DNA of 64,000 nucleotides, from the NCBI GenBank assembly GCA_963674805.2, contig CAXXNY010000016.1, positions 496,001-560,000 of the forward strand, read 5' to 3'. Source of the stretch: CALMFG01 sp963674805. Its GTDB lineage: Bacteria; Bacillota; Clostridia; Christensenellales; CALMFG01. Below are positions 7,396 through 16,617 of this stretch, piece after piece (the stretch's first letter is position 1; the number at the start of each line of letters is the position of its first letter). The notes beneath the pieces are model-generated. The model saw only the letters and a list, made by a program, of their open reading frames with translations, ran no database searches and had not been told where the DNA came from. The position numbers were made by a program, and so were the translations under genes.

Positions 7396-8394
7396 TTATA
7401 TTTCCCGTTTTGCTAGCCCGACCTTTTGGTAAGCTTTTCTTAATGTTTTATCGGCATTCCGGCCCGCTTTTTCGGCACCGTCCTTCATCACCTTGTTTAA
7501 AAACGCCTTATCACCGCGGATGCGTTGAAACTCGGCCTGGAAGGGTTTTAATTCCTCAACCACAGCTTCGCCGACGGTTGATTTTAAGTCGCCGTATCCC
7601 TTGCCTTCAAATTCCTTTTCAATTTCCTCTGGCGTGCGGTGAGTCACGGCAGAATAAATCGAAATCAGGTTTGCCACTCCGGGCTGTTCCTCACAGTATT
7701 TAATCCGTCCCATGCTATCCGTTACCGCACGTTTGAATTTCTTCATAATGACATCCGGCGGATCAACGAGCGAGATATAGCTGTTCGGGTTTTCGTCCGA
7801 TTTGCTCATCTTTGATTCCGGATTCGTCAGGCTCATAACGCGCGCGCCTACTTTGGATATAAACGCCTCCGGCACCTTAAACACGTCGCCGTAAAGGTTA
7901 TTAAACCGGATTGCGATATCACGCGCCAGTTCCACGTGCTGTTTCTGGTCCGCACCCGTCGGTACCATATCCGTCTGGTATAGCAGAATATCGGCCGCCA
8001 TCAGTACCGGATATGTATATAGTCCGGCATTAAGATTGTCTTCGTTCTTTGCACTCTTTTCCTTAAACTGTGTCATGCGGTTCAGTTCGCCGAGATAAGT
8101 ATAGCAACCCACCACCCATGCCAGCTCCGCATGCGCACTGACATGCGACTGAAAATATAAGATGTTCTTTTCCGGGTCCAGTCCCGCCGCCAGCAAGATG
8201 GCGAGCATGTCCAGACAGGCTTTTCTCAGCGCTGTCGCATCCTGGCGCACGGTTATGGCGTGCATATCCACAACGCAGAAATAGCAGTTATATTCTTCCT
8301 GAAGTTTCACCCAATTTTTAATCGCGCCGATATAGTTGCCGAGCGTGGGTGTCCCCGAAGGCTGTATGCCTGAATAAATAATTTTCTTTTCCAT
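7396..8394 (-). CDS. trpS: Tryptophan--tRNA ligase
   Basis: This class I synthetase charges tRNA-Trp. The 332-residue protein shows the HIGH-equivalent PTLGNYIGAI near residue 15 and the KMSKS loop as ESKMSKSDENP near 195. The tryptophan pocket segment is TYPVLMAADILLYQTDMVPTGADQ. Length is standard for bacterial TrpS. It follows thrC by 12 bases and ends at the terminator shared with the permease. I see no T-box between thrC and trpS. Confidence 0.97.
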   Translation of the reverse strand: MEKKIIYSGIQPSGTPTLGNYIGAIKNWVKLQEEYNCYFCVVDMHAITVRQDATALRKACLDMLAILLAAGLDPEKNILYFQSHVSAHAELAWVVGCYTYLGELNRMTQFKEKSAKNEDNLNAGLYTYPVLMAADILLYQTDMVPTGADQKQHVELARDIAIRFNNLYGDVFKVPEAFISKVGARVMSLTNPESKMSKSDENPNSYISLVDPPDVIMKKFKRAVTDSMGRIKYCEEQPGVANLISIYSAVTHRTPEEIEKEFEGKGYGDLKSTVGEAVVEELKPFQAEFQRIRGDKAFLNKVMKDGAEKAGRNADKTLRKAYQKVGLAKREI

Positions 8395-8406
8395 GGTCCT
8401 CTTCCT

Positions 8407-9900
8407 TTATGCTTCGTTTTTGCCGATGCTGTCGGTGACCGCGCGCAGCATATCATCCGCCGCAATCACACGGTTATGGCGTACCGGCTTTGTTTTAAGC
8501 GCCGATATCCGCTCCGGTACGGGCAATCCGGTTATTTCAGAAAGCCGCTCAACCGCTTCAAACGCATCGCCTCCGCTGTCTCCGTCCAGCGCAGTTAAGA
8601 CACTGGGCGCAAACTTATATGGGCTTGCCGTGGATGCAATCACACACGGCGTATGGTCTTGTGTGTCACGCCAGTAATCATCATAGACTTTATAGCCCAC
8701 CGCAGTATGCGGATCCATCACATATTGGTAACGGTCAAACGCCTGCCTGATTGCGCCGAGTGTCTCTTTCTCGTCCGCCCAGCCCGCATAAAACAAGTCG
8801 GTGTCGCTAAAAGACACGTTTGGGGTGATGCCGTATTCTCCGCTGGTTTTAAGCGCATCCATCAGTTTGGCAACCGCTTCGCCTTCTCCTGCCATTTCCG
8901 CAATCAACCGCTCCAGATTGCTGGAGATCAGAATATCCATCGACGGCGACATGGTCTTAATAAATTCCCGGTCATGAATACGGTAAACCCGGTTATGAAA
9001 GAAGTCGGTCAACACCCGGTTGGTGTTGGATGCGCAGATCAGCCGGTTCACCGGAAGCCCCATCCGGTACGCATAATACGCGGCAAGGATGTTGCCGAAG
9101 TTGCCCGTCGGGACTGAAATATTAATTTTTTCTCCGGCCTTGATTTCACCGGTATTCAAAAGGCAGATATAGCTCCAGAAATAATAAACTATCTGGGGCG
9201 CGAGTCTGCCGATATTAATCGAGTTCGCTGAGGATAGAACATATCCCTGTTTTTTTATCGCTTCAATGCTGGCCTGATCGGTAAAGATATGTTTTACGCC
9301 GTTCTGTGTGTCGTCAAAATTCCCTTTAACTGCCACCACCGATGTGTTGCCGCCTTCCTGCGTCACCATCTGCAGTTTCTGCATGTCGGATACCCCTTCG
9401 TCAGGGTAAAACACAACGATACGGACGCGCGGCACATCTTTAAACCCTTCCAGCGCCGCCTTTCCGGTATCCCCCGATGTCGCTGTCAGAATCAAAACGT
9501 CCTCATCAACCCGGTTCCGGTCAAGCGCCGCACCCATCAGGCGCGGAAGCATCTGTAACGCAACATCCTTAAAAGCCAGTGTCGGCCCGTGATACAGTTC
9601 CATCACAAAGGTGTGACCATCCAGTTTTTTCAGCGGCACCACATTTTCCGCATCAAATGTTTTGTACGCGGCTTCGGTCATCCGGTTCATGGTCTCCGGA
9701 TCAACCTCTTCAAAAAAGTAACTTAAAACTTCCGCCGCCAGCGCCGGATAATCCAGCGTTTTAAAGCGCTCAATATCTTCTAAAGAAAGCTTGGGCAGCG
9801 TTTCGGGTATAAAAAGCCCGCCGTCTTCGCTGATACCTTTCAGTACAGCGTCCAGCGCGCCGATTTTTCGATTTTCATCGCGTGTGCTTTTCAGGCGCAT
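8407..9900 (-). CDS. thrC: Threonine synthase
   Basis: ThrC converts O-phosphohomoserine to threonine using PLP. At 497 residues it is the long form found in E. coli and fungi. Visible features are the N-terminal MRLKSTRDENRK (family start), GPTLAFKDVALQM with the PLP lysine, LTATSGDTGKAALEGF, and VPTGNFGNILAAYYA for the phosphate. It is followed closely by trpS and preceded, across a hairpin at 9928-9957, by a small P-loop gene. A common promoter upstream of that gene may serve all three. Confidence 0.96.
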   Translation of the reverse strand: MRLKSTRDENRKIGALDAVLKGISEDGGLFIPETLPKLSLEDIERFKTLDYPALAAEVLSYFFEEVDPETMNRMTEAAYKTFDAENVVPLKKLDGHTFVMELYHGPTLAFKDVALQMLPRLMGAALDRNRVDEDVLILTATSGDTGKAALEGFKDVPRVRIVVFYPDEGVSDMQKLQMVTQEGGNTSVVAVKGNFDDTQNGVKHIFTDQASIEAIKKQGYVLSSANSINIGRLAPQIVYYFWSYICLLNTGEIKAGEKINISVPTGNFGNILAAYYAYRMGLPVNRLICASNTNRVLTDFFHNRVYRIHDREFIKTMSPSMDILISSNLERLIAEMAGEGEAVAKLMDALKTSGEYGITPNVSFSDTDLFYAGWADEKETLGAIRQAFDRYQYVMDPHTAVGYKVYDDYWRDTQDHTPCVIASTASPYKFAPSVLTALDGDSGGDAFEAVERLSEITGLPVPERISALKTKPVRHNRVIAADDMLRAVTDSIGKNEA

Positions 9901-9927
9901 TGCTTTGCCTCTCTGTCTACAAATTAA

Positions 9928-9957
9928 GCTAATCCCCCTTTTTCAAAAGAGATTAGC
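9928..9957 (-). terminator. Hairpin before thrC (weak terminator or attenuator)
   Basis: GCTAATC / GATTAGC arms enclose a pyrimidine/purine-rich loop that can extend the stem. On the minus strand it is followed by TTAATTTG, a poor U-tract. It lies between the P-loop gene and thrC, so it may reduce readthrough into thrC. Confidence 0.4.
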
Positions 9958-9982
9958 CTCTATCTTGCCATCAATTTATAAC

Positions 9983-10393
9983 CTATTGAATATATTCTTT
10001 TACAAAATCAGGTGCAGTCTCGGGGTCTGCGCTTACAACAATCACGGCTTTGATATTGTTTTTTTCTAAAATACGATTGAGGTTTTTAAACAGCGTTTCC
10101 ATCTCAATCAATTCGCTGTGTACAACATTTTTAATGCCGTCAATAAAAATATAGGATATATCAAAATCCTGTGATATAATCCCGCACACAAACCCATAAA
10201 ACATATTTACATCATCGACATGGTATTCCGAGCAATTGACGAACCTGATCTCATGCTTCAAGTCATAGACATACCGGTTGTCATCATCGATGAATACGAT
10301 ATCTCCGTCCGACTCACTCACAAGATTGTTCGCCATGTCCACAATTTGCTTGGATTTACCACTGCCTTTCTTGCCCATAATTAACTGTATCAT
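9983..10393 (-). CDS. Small P-loop NTPase of unknown role
   Basis: The 136-residue protein begins with a Walker A motif (MGKKGSGKS, residues 6-14) and has a Walker B-like strand ISYIFIDGI near residue 80. It otherwise consists of alternating strands and helices typical of a minimal RecA-like or kinase-like fold. No partner domain or specificity motif is evident. It resembles short ATP-binding proteins annotated as hypothetical in Clostridia. It has its own promoter (10486-10514) and precedes thrC-trpS. Confidence 0.7.
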   Translation of the reverse strand: MIQLIMGKKGSGKSKQIVDMANNLVSESDGDIVFIDDDNRYVYDLKHEIRFVNCSEYHVDDVNMFYGFVCGIISQDFDISYIFIDGIKNVVHSELIEMETLFKNLNRILEKNNIKAVIVVSADPETAPDFVKEYIQ

Positions 10394-10485
10394 TGTAATT
10401 CGCCCCGTTTCCTTAACTTTTTTAGGGCGGCTGCGCCAATATCCAAATGATCTTCGGCCTGCCCGCCTGCCCCATAATTCATTAT

Positions 10486-10526
10486 ATAATACCCTTGAAG
10501 CATTTAAAAGTCAAAATATTTTGACT
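10486..10526 (-). promoter_or_regulatory. Promoter with overlapping 18-bp palindrome
   Basis: On the minus strand TTGACT (10509-10514) and TATTAT (10486-10491) are 17 bases apart. The -35 box is the right half of a perfect palindrome, AGTCAAAATATTTTGACT (10509-10526), which also overlaps the stop codon of the upstream metallo-hydrolase gene. The palindrome could be a repressor operator or, with the following TTTT, a weak terminator. Confidence 0.5.
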
Positions 10527-11352
10527 AAATTTTGATGGTGTCCGCGACAGACATTTTTTTAATCTTTTTGCCCATCAGTTCATGCAGTCTGTCAAACGCA
10601 TACCCGCCGGTACAGTGGCCGGTATATATCTGCTCCGCTTTGAATTTAGTCAGCCTGTCAGCTACATCTTTTAAATATTCGGGCGTACAGTTCATGGCCT
10701 TGCCGTTGTTTTTATGCATATGAAAACCGCCGAGAATCACCCCGAACGGAAGTTTGAATGTCCGCTTTACAGTGTTTAAAATATTAACGATGCCGCGGTG
10801 GCTGCAGCTGGACAATACATGAATCCTTCCTGCTTCCTCAATCGCGACAAACATCTCATGCGCATAATTATCCGGAAGCATCTGATCTTTTTCCTTTCTG
10901 AACAACCGTTTATCCTGGCAGAAATAGTGTCCGTCCCCGACCGTATCGGACATTAAATGAATCCCGTCCACATCCATCTGATCGTCGATATATACGAAAC
11001 GGTCCGGAAACCGCCTCAGCCATTTATTGCTGCCGATGTCATGGTACCCCAGGATATCCTTCTTTAAATACTCTGCCTGTCCGGCGGCTGTCTTAATATA
11101 AACCTTTGCCGTTTTGTTTGCTCTGAAAAAGGCACCCATTCCGCCGAAATGGTCCGAGTGGTTATGGGAGATAAATACCGCATCAATTTCCTTAAGGTTA
11201 ATGCCCATCCTCTTGGCATTCGGCTTAAACTTCCCTGTCTCCCCGACATCCAGCAGGTATTGCTTGCCGTCCTTTTTAATATAAACACTGAGCCCTTTTT
11301 CGTTTTTATACCCTTTAACCGGGCTGTCCTCAACTAATACTTTAATTTCCAT
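10525..11352 (-). CDS. MBL-fold metallo-hydrolase
   Basis: The 275-residue protein has the metallo-beta-lactamase metal motif HNHSDH (in FISHNHSDHFGGMGAFF, near residue 60), a later SSCSHRGIVN histidine and a final TGHCTGG. The order LVEDSPVKGYKNEKGLSVYI...LLDVGETGKF matches the group named after dihydropterin-ribofuranosyl-aminobenzene phosphate synthase, found in archaea and anaerobes. The true substrate of bacterial members is not established. It stands alone between the V-ATPase operon terminator and the P-loop gene. Confidence 0.85.
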   Translation of the reverse strand: MEIKVLVEDSPVKGYKNEKGLSVYIKKDGKQYLLDVGETGKFKPNAKRMGINLKEIDAVFISHNHSDHFGGMGAFFRANKTAKVYIKTAAGQAEYLKKDILGYHDIGSNKWLRRFPDRFVYIDDQMDVDGIHLMSDTVGDGHYFCQDKRLFRKEKDQMLPDNYAHEMFVAIEEAGRIHVLSSCSHRGIVNILNTVKRTFKLPFGVILGGFHMHKNNGKAMNCTPEYLKDVADRLTKFKAEQIYTGHCTGGYAFDRLHELMGKKIKKMSVADTIKI

Positions 11353-11367
11353 TCCGCTCTCCTATTG

Positions 11368-11398
11368 AAAAAACGCCTACATTTGCATGTAAACGTTT
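11368..11398 (-). terminator. Terminator of the V-ATPase operon
   Basis: A twelve-base-pair stem (arms AAACGTTTACAT and ATGTAGGCGTTT, with G-U pairs) encloses a GCAA loop and is followed by a run of T on the minus strand. It lies just after the subunit D stop. Confidence 0.85.
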
Positions 11399-11410
11399 GA
11401 CTGGTTCTTC

Positions 11411-12049
11411 TTATGCTTCGCGCGCCTGAATGATATCTTTCATCTTCATCAGCCTAGTCCGGCTGCCGCGTTCGTTTTCATCCAGTTTCATCGTAATATA
11501 TTTGATGTTTTCCTGCATTTCCGGAATCATGACGTATTCCAGTGCGTTGACGCGCCGGCGGGTTTTTTCAATTTCGTCCGCCAGCATGTTGCAGGTCTTT
11601 TCTAATTCAGCCAGCTCAATCATCTTAAGCAGGCTTTCCGACAGCTTGTTAACCGCACCGTCCAGTTCCGCCGCCGTAAAGGCCAGCCCATACGGAAGGA
11701 ATGCATTGTCACGTTCCTTTTCGGTCACTTCGATTTTTGGCACATCCACGCTCATGATGTTTTTCTTTGAAACCGACAGTTCTACTTCTTTGGTCGGATA
11801 GACCAGCGCTTCATCGATTTCTTCGGGCGACATGGCCGCGCGCGCCAGCAGGAAAGACCGCAGCGCAGAACTGAGCTGTGCTTCCACCTCTTCGCGCAGT
11901 TCCTTGTTGCGCCGGATGATGTCCATAAACTGGCGGATCATCTCGTCGCGTTTGTCTTTTAATAATTTATGGCCGCGGACAGCCGTCTTCAGCCGCTTTT
12001 TCAGCCGCGTTAGTTCCATCCGCGTTGGATTAATCGTTTTTCGTGCCAT
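11411..12049 (-). CDS. V-type ATP synthase/ATPase subunit D
   Basis: Subunit D is the central rotor stalk of the V1 sector. The 212-residue protein is mostly a long antiparallel coiled coil, with the family start TRMELTRLKKRLKTAVRGHKLLKDKRDE shortened here to its key pattern TRMELTRLKKRL and GHKLLKDKRDE near residue 30. The C-terminal helix contains RRRVNALEYVMIPEM, typical of the family. It is last in the operon, nine bases after subunit B, with AGGGAAG upstream of the ATG. Confidence 0.95.
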   Translation of the reverse strand: MARKTINPTRMELTRLKKRLKTAVRGHKLLKDKRDEMIRQFMDIIRRNKELREEVEAQLSSALRSFLLARAAMSPEEIDEALVYPTKEVELSVSKKNIMSVDVPKIEVTEKERDNAFLPYGLAFTAAELDGAVNKLSESLLKMIELAELEKTCNMLADEIEKTRRRVNALEYVMIPEMQENIKYITMKLDENERGSRTRLMKMKDIIQAREA

Positions 12050-12058
12050 TACGCTTCC

Positions 12059-13441
12059 CTATGCTTCTTCATATGGTACATAGTATTTTTCTATCAATGT
12101 GTCTTTGATACGTTTTAATTCCGATTTCGGCAGAATGCCCAGCAGTCTCCACCCAAGGTCCAGGGTCTCTTCGATCGAGCGATCGGTCTCATACCCTTGC
12201 GATACATACTGGGTTTCAAACTCGTCTGAGAATTTCGCATACAGCTTATCAATTTCCGACAGCGCCGCTTCACCCAGAATAACCGAAAGTTCTTTGGCTT
12301 CCTTGCCTCTGGCGTATGCCGAGAACAGCTGGTTCATGGTGTCCGCATGGTCCTCGCGCGTTTTGCCTGCGCCGATCCCCTTATCTTTTAAACGGGACAA
12401 TGACGGCAGCACGTCCACCGGCGGGGTCAGCCCCTTGCGGTGCAGTTCACGTGCCAGAATAATCTGCCCTTCGGTGATATATCCGGTCAGGTCCGGAATC
12501 GGATGCGTCTTATCATCTTCCGGCATAGTCAGGATCGGAATCTGTGTAATTGAGCCTTCTCTGCCCTTAATTCTGCCAGCACGTTCATACATGGTGGCAA
12601 GGTCGGTATATAAATATCCCGGATAGCCGCGTCTTCCCGGCACTTCCTTACGCGCAGCCGATACTTCACGCAGGGCTTCCGCATAGTTGGTCAGGTCTGT
12701 AATGATGACCAGTACGTGCAGGCCCTTTTCATAGGCCAAATATTCCGCGGCGGTCAGCGCCATACGCGGAGTCGCGATACGTTCAATCGCCGGGTCGTTC
12801 GCCAGATTCATGAATAATACAGCCCTGTCAATCGCGCCTGTCTTTTTAAAGTCACTGATAAAGAAGTCGGCTTCTTCAAAGGTAATCCCGACCGCGGCAA
12901 ACACCACCGCAAAGTTAGAGTCGGTATTCAGCACCTTCGCCTGGCGGGCAATCTGCGCCGCAAGATTCGCATGCGGCAGGCCAGAGCCGGAGAACACCGG
13001 CAGTTTCTGCCCTCTGACCAATGTATTCAGTCCGTCAATCGCGGATATTCCGGTTTGGATAAACTCCGAAGGATAGTCGCGCGCCGCCGGATTAATCGGG
13101 TTGCCGTTGATATCCAGCCGCTTTTCAGCAATGACTTTAGGGCCGCCGTCAATCGGGTTGCCCATGCCGTCGAATACGCGCCCCAGCATGTCATATGAAA
13201 CCGCCAGCTCAATGCCGCGCCCCAAGAAGCGTGCTTTGGATGTCGCGATCTTCAGCCCCTGCGATCCTTCAAACAGCTGTACCAGCGCCTTGTCGTTTTC
13301 AATCTGGAGCACACGTCCTCTGCGGATCTCGCCGTTTGCCTGCTCAATCTCGACCAGCTCGTCATATTTTACACCGTCTACGCCTTCGACCAGCATCAGC
13401 GGGCCGACGACTTCTTTGATCGTCTTATACTCCTTAAGCAT
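12059..13441 (-). CDS. V-type ATPase subunit B
   Basis: Subunit B is the non-catalytic nucleotide-site subunit of the V1 hexamer. The 460-residue sequence shows RVLQIENDKALVQLFEG in the beta-barrel, SGLPHANLAAQIARQA in place of an intact P-loop (as expected for B), and VLIITDLTNYAEALREVSA-type motifs (here LVIITDLTNYAEALREVS). Its ATG lies inside the end of the subunit A gene, overlapping it by eight bases, so translation is probably coupled. Length is typical. Confidence 0.97.
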   Translation of the reverse strand: MLKEYKTIKEVVGPLMLVEGVDGVKYDELVEIEQANGEIRRGRVLQIENDKALVQLFEGSQGLKIATSKARFLGRGIELAVSYDMLGRVFDGMGNPIDGGPKVIAEKRLDINGNPINPAARDYPSEFIQTGISAIDGLNTLVRGQKLPVFSGSGLPHANLAAQIARQAKVLNTDSNFAVVFAAVGITFEEADFFISDFKKTGAIDRAVLFMNLANDPAIERIATPRMALTAAEYLAYEKGLHVLVIITDLTNYAEALREVSAARKEVPGRRGYPGYLYTDLATMYERAGRIKGREGSITQIPILTMPEDDKTHPIPDLTGYITEGQIILARELHRKGLTPPVDVLPSLSRLKDKGIGAGKTREDHADTMNQLFSAYARGKEAKELSVILGEAALSEIDKLYAKFSDEFETQYVSQGYETDRSIEETLDLGWRLLGILPKSELKRIKDTLIEKYYVPYEEA

Positions 13442-15209
13442 TCACGTATCCTCCTTCCTCGATTAAGTCGTTAATCTCTTTATTCATCAGCTTTTCGATT
13501 TTTTGATACGCTTCAGATACACCGCTTTCTTCAACATACTTGGCGCGGCCGATCTGCTCCTTTGCAGTGATTGCCATAATCTTAGAGAAATCAACGCCGG
13601 CTTTCAGCGCAGAATTCGCCAGATCATAATATTTAATAATGAGTCCCAGCAGACCCGCCTGTTTCTCGGGGCTGGAATAGGTGTCCACTTCATGGAACGC
13701 GTTTTGGTGTAAATAGTCTTCGCGGATGCTGCGTGATACTTCGAGCTTCAGCCGGTCTTCTAAAGACAGGGCGTCCACACCAACCAGACGGACGATTTCT
13801 TCCAGCTCGGATTCTTCCTGTAACAAGCGCATGGTCTGCGTTCTCAGCGCCTCCCAGTTATCATCCACATTCGTATCAAACCAGTCCATCAGACGGTCCA
13901 CATAAAGCGAATAAGACGTCAGCCAGTCGATCGCCGGAAAGTGACGGCGGTATGCCAGCTGTGCCGATAGTCCCCAGAACACCTTCACGATACGAAGCGT
14001 GCCCTGTGATACCGGTTCGGAGATGTCTCCGCCCGGTGGCGATACTGCGCCGATCGCTGTAATCGCGCCCGTTCTGCCTTCCTGTCCCAAACACTTTACA
14101 ATGCCTGCGCGTTCATAGAACTCGGCCAGACGTGAGGAAAGGTACGCCGGATAACCTTCTTCGCCCGGCATTTCTTCCAGCCGTCCGCTCATCTCTCTCA
14201 AGGCTTCCGCCCATCTTGATGTCGAGTCCGCCATAATCGCGACTTTATATCCCATGTCGCGGAAGTACTCCGCAATCGTAATGCCTGTATAAATGGATGC
14301 TTCGCGTGCCGCCACCGGCATATCCGATGTATTCGCGATCAGCACCGTCCGCTTCATCAGCGGTTCGCCCGTCTTCGGGTCTTTCAGTTCCGGGAACTCC
14401 AACAGCACGTCGGTCATCTCATTGCCGCGCTCGCCGCATCCCACATATACGATGATATCGGCATCCGCCCACTTGGCGAGCTGATGCTGCACCACTGTCT
14501 TTCCGCTGCCGAACGGACCCGGCACTGCCGCGACGCCGCCCTTTGCCACCGGGAACAGGGTATCAATAACGCGCTGTCCGGTAATCATCGGTTCAGAAGG
14601 CGGAAGCTTTTCGGCATATTTTCTGCCGCGTCTGACCGGCCATTTCTGCATCATGGTCAGTTCGATTGTCTTACCGTCATCGGTTTTAATCTTTGCGACC
14701 GTTTCTTCAATCGTATATTCACCGCCGCTAATGGATTCCAGTGTGCCGCTGATGCCAAACGGCACCATAATCATATGCTGAACCGCGGAAGTTTCCTGAA
14801 CATATCCGAGAAAATCACCGGCTGTCAGCTTATCGCCCGGCTTTGCGGTGGCTTCAAACTGCCACTTTTTCTCGCGTGAAAGTGAGTTAACCTGTATCCC
14901 TCTTTCGATACGGTCTCCGGTTTCCTGTCTTATCTTGTCCAACGGCCTTTGAATGCCGTCAAAAATCGATTCAATTAATCCAGGCCCCAGTTCAACGGAA
15001 AGCGGATCTCCTGTCGATACCACGGGTTCTCCCGGGCCAAGTCCGCTGGTCTCCTCATATACCTGAATTGATGCCATGTCGTTTCTAAGCTCGATGATTT
15101 CACCGATGAGTTGTTTCTCACTGACACGGCAGACATCAAACATCTTCACGTCCGCCATACCCTTCGCCACAATCAACGGCCCGGATACTTTTACAATACT
15201 GCCCGCCAT
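13434..15209 (-). CDS. V-type ATPase catalytic subunit A
   Basis: Subunit A hydrolyses or makes ATP in the V1 head. The 591-residue protein has the P-loop GPFGSGKTV around residue 235, the Walker B/DELSD-equivalent MADSTSRWAEALREMSGRLEEM region, and the A-specific non-homologous insertion between residues about 110 and 190. The length matches bacterial and archaeal A subunits. It follows subunit F by 52 bases and overlaps subunit B. Confidence 0.97.
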   Translation of the reverse strand: MAGSIVKVSGPLIVAKGMADVKMFDVCRVSEKQLIGEIIELRNDMASIQVYEETSGLGPGEPVVSTGDPLSVELGPGLIESIFDGIQRPLDKIRQETGDRIERGIQVNSLSREKKWQFEATAKPGDKLTAGDFLGYVQETSAVQHMIMVPFGISGTLESISGGEYTIEETVAKIKTDDGKTIELTMMQKWPVRRGRKYAEKLPPSEPMITGQRVIDTLFPVAKGGVAAVPGPFGSGKTVVQHQLAKWADADIIVYVGCGERGNEMTDVLLEFPELKDPKTGEPLMKRTVLIANTSDMPVAAREASIYTGITIAEYFRDMGYKVAIMADSTSRWAEALREMSGRLEEMPGEEGYPAYLSSRLAEFYERAGIVKCLGQEGRTGAITAIGAVSPPGGDISEPVSQGTLRIVKVFWGLSAQLAYRRHFPAIDWLTSYSLYVDRLMDWFDTNVDDNWEALRTQTMRLLQEESELEEIVRLVGVDALSLEDRLKLEVSRSIREDYLHQNAFHEVDTYSSPEKQAGLLGLIIKYYDLANSALKAGVDFSKIMAITAKEQIGRAKYVEESGVSEAYQKIEKLMNKEINDLIEEGGYVNA

Positions 15210-15261
15210 ACGTTCTACCTGCCTTCTCCTTTATCTTTCCCTATCAAAATCACTGCCCGTT

Positions 15262-15585
15262 TTATCTTGCTTCATCATTAAACAGAATATCGGCGCCGAT
15301 CGCTTTTTCAACATTTGCCCGAATATTCTTCATGCCGAGTCCGGTTGATCCCTGATTGTTCGGAATCGGTATAATCGCCGGAAACGGTGAGGTTTGGAAC
15401 TTATCCACTGTTTCTTTGGCTTTAATCACGGCCTGTTCGGTCATAAAAATGATCGCGTAATGATTCGCCGCCAGCGTATTGACCAGCTTGCCGACATCCT
15501 CATCCGATGTGTAATAGACATCCAGCCCTAAAGCTTTGAAGCCCATGACACTGTCTTTATCACCGATTACTCCGATTTTATACAT
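15262..15585 (-). CDS. V-type ATPase subunit F (NtpG-type)
   Basis: This small central-stalk subunit (107 residues) starts YKIGVIGDKDSVMGFKALG, the conserved opening of subunit F, and has the Rossmann-like pattern ending FPAIIPIPNNQGSTG. The ATG at 15585 is preferred because AGAGG lies seven bases upstream and the resulting length fits the family. An upstream in-frame ATG at 15609 overlaps the end of subunit C and would add eight residues that do not belong to the family start. Confidence 0.93.
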   Translation of the reverse strand: MYKIGVIGDKDSVMGFKALGLDVYYTSDEDVGKLVNTLAANHYAIIFMTEQAVIKAKETVDKFQTSPFPAIIPIPNNQGSTGLGMKNIRANVEKAIGADILFNDEAR

Positions 15586-15601
15586 ATCTTTGCCTCTGCC
15601 G

Positions 15602-16606
15602 TCACTCATATAAATCCTTCAGTCTGCGGCTTATCTCGTCAGCGCCTATGTTGTTTAATACCGCAACCATCAACATCCGTACCGCCGCGGCTTCCCGTTC
15701 TTTTGCGATTAAAAATCCGAGCGCCTTTGCGGACGAGAACACATCATACCGGTCCTTTTTTAAGATAGCCAGCAGATAGTCGTCCCGCGCCTTTTCAACC
15801 GCAAACAGCCCTTCGCCGTTTATATATTGATCAAATGCGTTTAACAGGTATTTCTCATATCCAAACCGCAAGAAGTAGTGAAACGCCCCGTCGCTCTTGT
15901 CCTCAAACAACTTCACCAAATCAGATTTAATGAATCTGCCGCCCTCTAAAAGCACATCATCCAATACGTCGTGGGTATAGGTCGATCCGCGCAGGCGCAA
16001 CACCGCGATGATGTTTGTGAAATCAAAATACGCAGAAAAATAATCCTGCACCATTGGGTTTCTGATGTCTTTCATCAGCCGCGCAACGTGCTTGGCATAC
16101 GCCTGATCCATTAAAAGCCCGATCAGCGTCGCATCCTCATTCACGGCGAAAAGATGATCCAGCCGGCGCATCGCCTGTGCCATTTCCTCAGGAAGCCGTG
16201 TGTAATACTGCTCGCTGATACTGGTCTTCAGCAGTTCAAACGGAATCGTGCCGTAAGGCGTCACATTCTTTTCACTGAACTCGGTGCCCAGTAAATCAAG
16301 CTTTAACAATATTTTTGCATTCAGATAATCATATTTTAATAAGAATAATTCAATCAGCGGCTCATCCGGGCTCGCCTTCCTTAAAAACCGGAAAGTCTGA
16401 TCCAGCTCATAAGAAACGATGGTCTCGAATTCATAAGGATTTTCAAGCTCCGGGCTGCCTTTGGCATAACCCTTTTCCTTAAGGCTCAGCATCGCGCTGT
16501 CAGCGGTTTCCGCCGAAGCCGCGCCGATGATCATTTCCTTGGTCAGCAGGCTTTGCTGGCGGGCACTAATCACAGCCGAAGAATATGGATACGATTTCAG
16601 CGACAT
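15602..16606 (-). CDS. V-type ATPase subunit C
   Basis: Subunit C (334 residues) links the membrane rotor ring to the central stalk. It is nearly all alpha-helical and diverges strongly between species; here the order of helices, the YPYSSAVISARQQSLLT start and the operon position identify it. The family's three-fold repeated helical layout is suggested by the repeated LLxxxYxKYLL-like segments. The ATG has GGGAGG upstream. It lies between subunits E and F, as in the Enterococcus ntp operon. Confidence 0.9.
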   Translation of the reverse strand: MSLKSYPYSSAVISARQQSLLTKEMIIGAASAETADSAMLSLKEKGYAKGSPELENPYEFETIVSYELDQTFRFLRKASPDEPLIELFLLKYDYLNAKILLKLDLLGTEFSEKNVTPYGTIPFELLKTSISEQYYTRLPEEMAQAMRRLDHLFAVNEDATLIGLLMDQAYAKHVARLMKDIRNPMVQDYFSAYFDFTNIIAVLRLRGSTYTHDVLDDVLLEGGRFIKSDLVKLFEDKSDGAFHYFLRFGYEKYLLNAFDQYINGEGLFAVEKARDDYLLAILKKDRYDVFSSAKALGFLIAKEREAAAVRMLMVAVLNNIGADEISRRLKDLYE

Positions 16607-16617
16607 AGTGTCCTCCC

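Noticed and set aside
9901..9982. T-box riboswitch for thrC or trpS
   Set aside because: No T-box core sequence or specifier loop was found; only a simple hairpin is present.
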